From Eupeodes corollae (taxonomy: Eukaryota > Arthropoda > Insecta > Diptera > Syrphidae): a stretch of DNA of 64,000 nt. Each line of letters starts with the position of its first letter. Position 1 is the stretch's first letter. The notes beneath the pieces were generated by a model. The model was given only the letters and a program-made list of their open reading frames with translations. It was not told the origin of the DNA and ran no database searches. Below, one piece after another: positions 35,460 through 44,607 of this stretch. The stretch lies in NCBI RefSeq assembly GCF_945859685.1, contig NC_079148.1, forward strand, positions 140,737,133 through 140,801,132. Direction: 5' to 3'. Position numbers and translations under genes: made by a program.

Positions 35460-37180
35460 ATACAGTATTTTTTAGAAGAAATCAAAGGCTGTCATTAGCA
35501 AAAATTTCTGGAACAATATCCTTTTCACGACATCAATAATCAATTCGTACATATTCGGCTATACGTTCTCATTATTTCATGAAATTCATCTATATGATCG
35601 ATTGGCATATACCTTATCTTTCACATGGCCCCAAAGAAGTCTAAAGAGTTTCAGTCACAGTGGCTTATTGTGAAAACCTCTTCGAGAAATAATAAGTTTA
35701 AGAAAATGTTCCTGCTAAATTCTGAACGCTACCTGTGACTCGAAAATTTGTATCATTTATTTAATGAGTTTACAAATTTCAATCGTTGCATTTTAAGTAA
35801 TGGTATAGTTTTTCAAGCGTCACAATATGAAATCTTCAAAAGTGACAGCTGCCCAAATAGTGTCAAATTGAAACCTCTTATTGGAAGACCCTAAATCTTT
35901 TTATTTTTCAAGTTTTTTCTACTGCTCTGAATATTTTTAAATTTAAGTCAAACTCCAATGAAATACAAATTGAAAAATTTGATGGAACTCAGGACTACAA
36001 TGTACAGAAAATCAAATCGAAGTTCAAAATAAAGGAATATACTCGTACCTCTGGATATTTTATCTATATTGAGATATTATGAACAGCCTGGTTATTTTCA
36101 CAATATGTTTTTATCATTTGCCTCCCTTTTCACCATAGAATATCCACTTGAATTTCGTATCTTGGTTATCAATAAAGTGGTTTTTATTATCATATCAGGA
36201 ACACTCGGTTCCTATATATGTATGTATGTGGAAAAAGTAAATGTGTAATGTCTAATGTGTATGTCCGGTTGTCAACTCCTTGAATTATGAATTTTAAGGC
36301 TACGAAAATGATTTTATTATTATCTTTATTACAAACATCCCCTTTTTACCACTTATATAAAGCTACCGACATACTTATGCACATATGTATATATGTAACA
36401 AAATTACACTCCTTACTGATAGGGATAACGATTGCTGATGACAACCAAAAGTAAACATATAGCACGTGTTGGCAACTAACTTATTTGGTAACTTCAGTTC
36501 CATTAACCCAATTCCCTATCATCATTTCAAGTGTGATAGAAAAAGATATATACTTTATTTTTATTCTATCTAAACATATGTGTATGTGTGTATGTATTTT
36601 GTACCATTATACAGATGACATCTTTAAACTCGAATTTTTTACTGTCCTTAACTTTTTTATGAGCACTTACCGAAAAAGAAGGCAAGCATCCTTTTTGCAT
36701 CTGCTCTCCAACAAACTAAGTAGCTATCTACTTTATTTTAGATGTTTAAAAAATTCGTAGTACCAATTGCGCTATTAGAGTTTTCTTTTTTGAAAGCAGA
36801 GTCTACTGGTACTCGTATGGTGGTTTTGGATACGTTGAATAAAAGGACTTCAATGTGAAATTATTATAGCTAAAGAATCTCCTCATTACTAATAAGTGAT
36901 ATTTATAAGCTAATAATGGGTACATCTGGGTTCAACATTTTGTAAAAATATTTGGAGTTGAGTCTATATTCAAAATTATGAGCTTTACATTTTTTAAAGA
37001 CTGGTTTTTATTATTTGTTTTTTTTTTTTACGTTTTGAAGCATCATCTGTCTGAAGTGAAAATGTAGCTCATTTTAATGACATAAAACCGTTTAAGTTTT
37101 AGGTTGCATGAAAGAATATTGAACAATAAATTTGTTTTACTTATCGACGGATCGAGTTTATTTGTAGATGAAATGGGATA
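35460..37180. other. AT-rich stretch, no gene
   Basis: A weak resemblance to Tc1-type transposase reverse strand (CCCCAAAGAAGTCTAAAGAG near 35625) may be a very old remnant. Nothing else could be supported. Confidence 0.35.
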
Positions 37181-37333
37181 AAAGTGCACCATGAAATAAA
37201 GCCAAGTGAAATATGACCAAATTTCAAGAATTGGCCTTATTTCATTTTTGTAAAGTGTAATAAAGCCAATTTTCAACAGTTGGTCTTATTGAACTCGAAC
37301 AAATTAAAATAAAGCTAAATTGGTTTTGTTATA

Positions 37334-38266
37334 AACGGTGATTTTTTAAGAGCTTGAGAATTTAAAAAAAAAAAAAACGCATAAAATTTGCAAAATCTCA
37401 TCAATTCTTTATTTGAAACGTTAGATTGGTCCATGACATTTACTTTTTGAAGATAATTTCATTTAAATGTTGACCGCGGCTGCGTCTTAGGTGGTCCATT
37501 CGGAAAGTCAAATTTTGGGTAACTTTTTCGAGCATTTCGGCCGGAATAGCCCGAATTTCTTCGGAAATGTTGTCTTCCAAAGCTGGAATAGTTGCTGGCT
37601 TATTTGTGTAGACCTTAGACTTGACGTAGCCCCACAAAAAATAGTCTAAGGACGTCAAATCGCATTGATCTTGGTGGCCAACTTACCGGTCCATTCCTTG
37701 AGATGAATTGTTCTCCGAAGTTTTCCCTCAAAATGGCTATAGAATCGCGAGCTGTGTGGCATGTAGCGCCATCTTGTTGAAACCACATGTCAACCAAGTT
37801 CAGTTCTTCCATTTTTGGCAACAAAAAGTTTGTTAGCATTGAACGATAGCGATCGCCATTCACCGTAACGTTGCGTCCAACAGCATCTTTGAAAAAATAC
37901 GGTCCAATGATTCCACCAGCGTACAAACCACACCAAACAGTGCATTTTTCGGGATGCATGGGCAGTTCTTGAACGGCTTCTGGTTGCTCTTCACTCCAAA
38001 TGCGGCAATTTTGCTTATTTACGTAGCCATTCAACCAGAAATGAGCCTCATCGCTAAACAAAATTTGTCGATAAACACATTTCGAACCGAACACTGATTT
38101 TGGTAATAAAATTCAATGATTTGCAAGCGTTGCTCGTTAGTAAGTCTATTCATGATGAAATGTCAAAGCATACTGAGCATCTTTCTCTTTGACACCATGT
38201 CTGAAATCCCGCGTGATCTGTCAAATACTAATGCATGTAAATCCTAACCTCAAAAAAATCACCCTT
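37334..38266 (-). mobile_element. mariner-like transposon, internally deleted copy
   Basis: Same ends as 22832-24120 and flanked by TA (37332-37333, 38267-38268). Length is 933 bp because about 375 bp are missing at 38073/38074, removing the DNA-binding half of the gene. Outside the deletion it is nearly identical to the 22832 copy, so the two are recent relatives. Confidence 0.92.
37440..38152 (-). pseudogene. mariner-like transposase with N-terminal deletion and frameshift
   Basis: The N-terminal 26 codons (from ATG 38152, with Arg at the codon that is TGA in the sister copy) are joined out of frame at about 38074 to the catalytic domain YRQILFSDEAHFWLNG. The domain has the second Asp in DMWFQQDGATCHTA (about 37790). 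A 1-bp insertion near 37664 shifts the frame before the third Asp block. The C-terminus SDYFLWG-equivalent continues in another frame (37658-37440) with the correct ending DHLRRSRGQHLNEIIFKK, which the sister copy has lost. It is inactive. Confidence 0.9.
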
Positions 38267-38469
38267 TATTATGGTTTGCCATAAATACAAAAAAATACTT
38301 TGATTACACTCAACCTCGTACTTACCAAAAATACTATAAAAAGTGCATCACTTTGCCAAAGTGCAATATGGCCAATTGCTTAAAATTGGCTTTATTTCAC
38401 TTTTGTAATTTGGAATATAGTCAATTTTGGAAAATCGGTCTTATTTCACGGGACCAGATAAATACATCA

Positions 38470-38940
38470 CGGTTAAATATTTTTGAGTTAAATAGTGAAA
38501 TAGGCACAATACAAAAATTGTGTCTACTAATTTATGTTTTGTATTTTGTAAAATTTAGCCTAAGAACAATTTAGGTAATGTTGAAAAACATTTGGGCTCA
38601 TTTTTTTATTGTGGTGTAAAGCTTGAGTCAACTCACTAATTAAAAAAAAAAAAAGATTCACTATATCAAAAAACTTTATGTTCAAAATTATCTTTTAAAA
38701 AAACAAGTTTTATTTAAAATTCTAAAAATAAATTGCCAAAGAGAAACGTTTTGAATAATAAATACTATTGCCCAGTGTTTTTGATTAATAAATTGCAAAA
38801 ACTCAAAGAAATACATAAAGATTTTTTTAAGATTGTGTTTGTTTGCACCTTTTTTAGAGTATATTCAAGTGAAAATTGGCTCCGAATGTTTCCGCAACAT
38901 TGAAAACGAAATTAATTGGTATACAAAGGGAAACAAATAA
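38470..38940. other. AT-rich stretch, no feature seen
   Basis: No recognisable similarity before the Tc1-like element that begins near 38945. Confidence 0.4.
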
Positions 38941-39716
38941 ATCAAATCAAATTTCGGTAATTTCAGCAATTGTGTCATTGTGTTTTCGGTTCTTATCAAT
39001 TGTCCTCTGACGTTCGAAGAAAGCTCAAACATTTTGAATGATGTTTAGGTAGGGGCTTTACGCAGGCCAGGGAAAAACAACTTGATTTTCTGCACTTAAA
39101 AGTCTTGTAGGCAACCATCCTTTATGACATGGAGCATTATCGTGTTCTAAAATCCAGTCGATAGTTGGAAAAAAACAATACAAAAGCATGGTCATAAGAT
39201 TTTTGTGTACCCAGATTGCTTAAGAGTGCCCTCAATTGGTACTAAATCTCCAAAACCGTAGTAAGATATAAACATACCCAAAACATCACCGTTCCAACTC
39301 CGAATCTGTTAAGTCTGCATCTTTCTTCTTCTTACGTTGTAAATGCATAGTGTTTACTAAACGAGCCCTGGAATTGAAATGCATCCTCACCTGTCCACAA
39401 CACATTATACCAAAACTTTAGAGGCCTTTGGATGTACTCCAACGCAAATGAGAGGCGCTTCGCTTTGTTGGTTTCAGAAATATTGACCACTTTCGGCACA
39501 ACGTACGTCTTTATGTTAATTTATTTTAATCTCCGGCGGAGTGTAGTAGCATCACTGACTTTTTTTCCAATAAGCTGATTCGATGCTGCTACAACTTTAA
39601 CGGGACTTATTATGGGATTTTGTATGATTGTGTCTATCAATTTTCTGCATTCTCTTTGAGTCGTCATCGGTTTCCTCCCAGTTCTTTTTAAATTGTCCAA
39701 GTAATTGTTCGTCTTA

Positions 39717-40736
39717 CTCACTTACTTAAGGTGGCGCTACAGTCCTGTTTGAACTAGGGCCTCACCCAACAAACTTCTCCATCTAGCTCGGTCCCTAGCT
39801 AGATGTCTCCAGCTAGTGGGTAAGGTCACCTTCCACTTGTGCGCGCCACCTGATCCGCGGTCTTCCTCTACTGCGCTGTCCTGTGGGTGCGGATTCGAAG
39901 ACTTTCCGGGCCGGAGCATTGGTTTCCATGCTTTTTACGTGACCCAGCCATCTTAGTCGTTGGACTTTTACTCTTCTTGCTAAGTCTACGTCGCTGTACA
40001 GCCCGTACAGTTCGTCGTTCCATCTTCTCCTCCACTCCCCTTCGATGCATACGGGACCGTAGATCACACGAAGAACTTTTCTCTCGAAGCGACCCAAGGT
40101 GCTTTCATCCGCTTTTGTCATGGTCCATGCTTCTGCACCGTATAGCAGGACGGGAATGATAAGGGTCTTATATAGCAACACTTTGGTCCCTCGAGAGAGG
40201 ACATTACTACTCAATTGCTTTCTTAGTCCAAAGAAACAGCGGTTAGCAAGAGTTATTCTGCGTTTGATCTCAGCGCTGGTGTTGTTTTCTGCGTTTACAG
40301 CGGAGCGTAGGTAGACGAAGTCCTTGACTACCTCAAAGGTACGTCTGTCGATTGTGACGTTTTGACCAAAACGTCGGTGTTGTATGTCCTTTCTAGACGA
40401 CAGCATGTACTTTGTTTTGCCCTCATTAACCGTTAAACCCATTTTTGCCACCTCTGCCTCAATACTCACAAAAGCCCCATTGACATCATGCTCAGTTCTT
40501 CCGATTATGTCAATGTCATCAGCATATGCCAGTTGGACAGACTTTTGAAAGATAGTGCCTCTAGTGTTGACGTGTGAGCTCTGCACTATTCTTTCAAGCA
40601 CGATGTTAAAAAAATCGCATGACAGCGCATCACCTTGTCTAAAACCTTTTTTGACATCAAAAGGTTCTGTTAAGTTGTTTCCAACCTTTATGGAGCAGCG
40701 TGAATTCTCCATGGTCATCCTGCACAAACAAAACAA
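39717..40736 (-). mobile_element. RTE-like LINE insertion with 14-bp target duplication
   Basis: AATTGTTCGTCTTA is present on both sides (39703-39716 and 40737-40750). The homologous position in the sister Tc1-like copy (about 54180) has it once, in diverged form. The 3' end on the minus strand is an AAGT-type tail next to 39717. The element is 5'-truncated, about 1020 bp, and carries one long open frame. Confidence 0.92.
39813..40736 (-). CDS. RTE-like reverse transcriptase C-terminal part
   Basis: The frame is open from the 5' junction to 39813. Upstream codons up to 40817 belong to the host Tc1-like element, so the annotated Met at 40817 is not the protein's own. Blocks in order: FDVKKGFRQGDALSCDFFNI (finger/palm), QLAYADDIDIIGRTEHDV with the YADD catalytic Asp pair, GLTVNEGKTKYML, then the C-terminal region VLLYGAEAWTMTKAD and RLRWLGHVKSM. 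The N-terminal endonuclease and the first RT motifs are lost by 5' truncation. The frame is intact, which suggests recent insertion. Related debris lies at 25690-26640. Confidence 0.88.
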   Translation of the reverse strand: MFCLCRMTMENSRCSIKVGNNLTEPFDVKKGFRQGDALSCDFFNIVLERIVQSSHVNTRGTIFQKSVQLAYADDIDIIGRTEHDVNGAFVSIEAEVAKMGLTVNEGKTKYMLSSRKDIQHRRFGQNVTIDRRTFEVVKDFVYLRSAVNAENNTSAEIKRRITLANRCFFGLRKQLSSNVLSRGTKVLLYKTLIIPVLLYGAEAWTMTKADESTLGRFERKVLRVIYGPVCIEGEWRRRWNDELYGLYSDVDLARRVKVQRLRWLGHVKSMETNAPARKVFESAPTGQRSRGRPRIRWRAQVEGDLTH

Positions 40737-41379
40737 AATTGTTCGTCTTATCCTTTTTAAATAAATTATAAACAGTTTTCCTAAAATTTTATACATTTTT
40801 ACTAACTCCCACGCCAAAATCCAACACTTAAACTTGGTAACGATCTCCGATCGAGTTTAAGTGGATAATTCCTTTTACTTTCCTTATTTTATTTATAAAA
40901 TTTTAAATTTTAAAGCACATTTAGTTTGTTATGAAGGCAATAGAACTCAAAGACTGCTCTGAATCAAAGTAAATGAAAAAATAAATGCTAATTTGCATTG
41001 TTTAAATACTTTGGATGCAATAGAAATGTGTGTAAATACTTTTGACTACCGCTAATCATCAGTTCATTAGCATTTTTTTCTGTCCTATGTACCGTTATCC
41101 TTACCAATTAGACTTCGGTCGCTAAGGCATTCACAAGGTTTTAAACAACATAGCATTTTGTTGCACTGCAACAACAACAACAATTATAAAAAGCTTTTTC
41201 AATTGAATGTGCAAAAAAAGCTTGTTGTGTAAATACTTTTGACTACCTCTGTATATTACCGAAACTTTATGAAAATCAGCTAAAACTTTTATTTTTGAAA
41301 AATAGAAAAAATAAACACGTATACTTATTTATACATAAATTCAAAAATCTTTATTTATTTCTTCCAAATTCATTTCATC

Positions 41380-41720
41380 TCTCTTAAAGTAGCTGAAAAT
41401 TATGCCCCTTTCTCTTTGGATTAATTTTTGCCAACATGTTGAAATGTTGAAAGCATGTTGCCAATTCCAGTTCTGGTATAGCCTTCAAAACCTTCTTAGA
41501 TTTTAAAGCGAATAGCCAGAAATCACATAGTATAAAGTACGGTGGTTACGGAAATATATTAATCAAGTTTTGGGAGAAATTACTACGTTCGGCGTTTTCT
41601 TATAGTAGTTTTTACGTTTGATACTGTCAATCGGTGATTTTGGAATACTAATTCGTTGATATTGTTGTCGTGCTTGGCCTTCAACACCTTTTTTTGCACA
41701 ATTTGTACCAATGATTAATT
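41380..41720 (-). pseudogene. mariner-type transposase C-terminal relic
   Basis: Minus-strand translation gives PPYFMLCDFWLFALKSKKVL (about 41535-41476), resembling the third catalytic Asp block and following helix of mariner transposases (consensus PxDLAPCDFxLF). It continues to HFNMLAKINPKRKG. A stop precedes it and most of the gene is absent. It is a different family from the 36-residue-spacing copies. Confidence 0.45.
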
Positions 41721-41739
41721 TTTGTTTTCTATAGACCTA

Positions 41740-43090
41740 AAACATTTTGGAACATTAAAAAAATGTGTAGCATGATGCCACAAAACTTAAAGTTCATGTT
41801 TATATGTTTAAAAAACCACGCATTTCTCAAACATTTATGAATAATTTAACATACATAAAAGTTGGCGCTACTGTTAGTAACAGTTGTCCGAAACAATTAT
41901 TGGCCAATTAGACAACACCCTGTTATAATGACAATTTGTTTTTTAAAAAGTTAATGTGTTTAACTATATTTAAACTGCTTTTAAACCCGATATATTTATT
42001 TTATACACAAGTTGTAGGAAAGTAATATTTTGTTTGAAATGTGTATGCACATGTGTCTAGAGAAAAATATTTGTATTAAAGTAGATGCAATGCCTCTATA
42101 TTTTTGTATTTTATTTTTTATTATAGTAGGCACACTATTAATCTAATAGAACAATATATATATAACAACAAACCTTCATATAACCCCACTAGTAAAAATT
42201 TATAGACAGCTTAAATAGACAAAAACCCTTATATAAACAATAAACATGTATGCAACACTTTCAGTTAAGCTCCCAACTAAAAACCCATCAGACAACTTAA
42301 ACCATTTTTGTTTTCTTCATTAAAAAGGACATGTTTTTCTTAAATATTGTTTCTTCTTTTTCTTAATAATGCATAAAATATACACGGGTACAAAATAATT
42401 GTTTATCAATGATTAAATCACATAAAACGCTATTTCAAATAGCACAACACCGATCTACCCAGATTTCTTTATTTCAAAAGTCTACAAATTAGACACGAAA
42501 AATTATACACTTAGACCAAAAGAAGTTTTATCATTTTCGATCTCAAGGTTTTTTTTTTAATTTCATATCGAACACCATCTCAATTGAAGAAACCGAAAAA
42601 TGCAAATTTAGTAAATTTATAATAATTAGTGTTACAAAGTGATTCCATTAAGATTCTTACAATAGAATTTTTAGATTACGTTCTAATTGTAACGTTCGCG
42701 TGTGATTATGATTATCTGCATTTTGATTAAAATCAAAGGTATATTTTTTCATTCATTAATTTCTCATTCTTGTCGGGATAAATACTTACTTTCACTTCCT
42801 CATATAATTTGTTCTTATAATTAATGCAAGGTCATTCACTTTTCGGTTTCAAAAGTGAAACTTAGTAAACACGAACACACTAGGATACATTTTGGTGGAA
42901 ATTTAATTTCATTATAAAGTTTTGACTTTCAAAATAAAAGTAAGCAAAAATATCATTCAAACGGCTCATTTGAGAATGCAATTCTTTTGAAGCAATATTT
43001 GTACAACTTTTTCGCAAATTTCAAGAGTTATTTCGGCTATAACTTTAGAAATATGTATTTTAAATGAGTGTAGATTTCGGAGATCCGCAT
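41740..43090. other. AT-rich stretch, no feature seen
   Basis: No coding similarity or repeat ends were found on either strand. Confidence 0.4.
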
Positions 43091-43094
43091 TAAG

Positions 43095-43240
43095 AAATGC
43101 AACGATGTCAGAACTCATCAAAACTTATGATCTTTGTGGCGAACTGACGTCACCAAAACATAGTCTTGTTGAAACCACAAGTCATAGTCTTCAATATCCG
43201 GCCAACAAAAATCGGCAATCATTGATTTTATCGCCGATAT
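43095..43240 (-). pseudogene. mariner-like transposase fragment
   Basis: The minus strand reads FCWPDIEDYDLWFQQD, a diverged form of the block preceding and including the second catalytic Asp in the family of 22832-24120. About 45 codons are recognisable. Confidence 0.5.
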
Positions 43241-43333
43241 TTCTAGAAAAACAATAAAACACTAAGTAATACGCGAAAAGTGGTAACGTTTCTATCATCA
43301 ATTTAGCAGTAAATTTTAATAATTTTAACGCGT

Positions 43334-43623
43334 TGTAGTACCCGTGACGTGGTGGTTAGTGCGTTGGACTGTCATGTCAGAGGTCTTGGGTTTAATCCTC
43401 TGCCTCTTTCGAGGAATTGACAAATCCTCCAGGAGTAATTAGTAAGAATTATTCTTGTCATGAAAAGTGCTTTCTCAAACTAGCCGTTCGGATTCGGCTT
43501 AGAACTGTAGGTCCCCACCATCCCTGACAACATTACTCGCACACAGGAATGTATAAGTGTTGTAAGTCACTAGGCCTTAGTTCTCAAATGACGGTTGCGC
43601 CACTTAATCTATTTTTTATTCTA
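43334..43623 (+). repeat. tRNA-derived SINE family S1, complete copy with target duplication
   Basis: Flanked by TTTAACGCGT on both sides (43324-43333 and 43624-43633). The head has A-box-like TGGTTAGTGCG (43353-43363) and B-box-like GGTTTAATCC (43389-43398). The tail is T/A rich. Length is about 290 bp. It depends on a LINE partner for mobility. Which LINE is unknown. Confidence 0.85.
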
Positions 43624-43639
43624 TTTAACGCGTGGTTTG

Positions 43640-44455
43640 ATTGCCAAATATAAAACTTAAATTATGACACTTCAAATGTCATCCGAGTTTGACCGGTGTC
43701 ACATATCGGCGCTACCAACTTGAAACCACGAAATGAATAACTTTATACCTTTGGTAACGAGTTAATAAAGAATTTATTCGGCTATGTGAATAAATGTATA
43801 AATAATTTAATGAAAACTGACAAAAATTCAATATTGGTCACTGTCTAACATAAAATCTGACTTAAAATTTTGTCCATCTTCCCAAATTAGGAACCTAAAT
43901 ATTCATATTTACTAAAGATTCAGTTCCTTGTGGACTTTGCAAAAGTTTTCACTTACACAAAGAGTTTGTCTAAGGGAAATATTCCAAGAAATTTTAATCA
44001 AGTTTACTCGTTGTGTTGCAAGTTCATTGTTTCAACATCGGATATCCCCTTACCAAATAAATCCATCAAAATTCAACATACTTCCACTTTCCTTTAAGGT
44101 ATAATATAGCTTTTTTCCTGTATTCTGTATTCTGTATCCTTTTTGAAATTATGTGATTATTTTCAAAGTTCCGACTAAACTACTTTTTTCACGATGGATA
44201 TCTTTTATTTAATGAGTACCTGTTTCAGTAATAATAAAAGAAAAATTGATAAGTAAAAATATGTCCTTTTTTTAATGACTGTAGAAAATATATCTAAATC
44301 TACTCCTAGATAAGGTTTTTGTTTTGTTTTTAATAGCCACCCCTCTATCCCTTACATAAAATTATATAACGTTTTTCATTAGATTGTAAACAAAAATTTA
44401 ATCTACTTATAACTTTTATTTAATGTTTCTCTTTTTATCTCTTTTAATGATTTGA
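43640..44455. other. AT-rich stretch before sulfotransferase exon
   Basis: No feature seen. The last 60 bases are T-rich and form the polypyrimidine tract for the acceptor at 44459. Confidence 0.45.
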
Positions 44456-44459
44456 ATAG

Positions 44460-44607
44460 TTTGTCAATGAAACAAAAATACCAATCATTCCCGATGATTC
44501 CATACAAAGTTTATCACAAAGCGATATGCTTATGGTGGAACAGCGTATGGACAAAAGGCGAAAACACTTGGCTGAGAAATGTTCCGAACATGGTTTAGAT
44601 TCAGCAG
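44460..44607 (+). CDS. sulfotransferase exon a (stem region)
   Basis: The acceptor is TTTGAATAG and the donor CAG then GTAATC. It encodes 49 residues plus one base, polar and charged (MDKRRKHLAEKCSEHGLDSA), as expected of the stem between membrane anchor and catalytic domain. It starts in phase 0, compatible with the putative exon ending 21719. Confidence 0.85.

Larger units (their letters stand above)
37185..38460. repeat. repeat with AATTGGCCTTATTTCA units, split by a mariner-like insertion
   Basis: On the left (37190-37330) and right (38345-38455) of the insertion at 37334-38266, units such as GAATTGGCCTTATTTCATTT and AAAATTGGCTTTATTTCACT recur with the inverse CAATTTTCAACAGTTGG. The arrangement suggests a short palindromic or tandem non-autonomous element that served as the target. 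Its boundaries are uncertain. Confidence 0.45.
38945..41252 (-). mobile_element. Tc1-like transposon (family T, copy A), split by an RTE-like LINE
   Basis: Similar over its length to the copy at 53345-55133. Minus-strand transposase remains run from near 40870 to 38950. The N-terminal block TGRKPMTTQRECRKLIDTII is at 39680-39620. HDNAPCHK (second catalytic Asp) is near 39140. The third catalytic region near 39065 is degraded. The right end carries the motif GTGTAAATACTTTTGACTAC twice, at 41029 and 41228, about 200 bp apart, and the outer one ends at TA (41252-41253). The left inverted repeat was not found. The element is interrupted at 39717-40736. Confidence 0.8.
21720..44459 (+). other. putative 22.7 kb intron filled with mobile elements
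   Basis: If the exon at 21594-21719 is spliced to 44460, this is one intron. It begins GTAAAT and ends TTTGAATAG. It holds at least twelve mobile-element insertions listed separately and no other host exon that I could support. Confidence 0.35.

Noticed and set aside
39887..40314. Plus-strand frames opposite the RTE-like RT
   Set aside because: Antisense shadows of the minus-strand RT frame.
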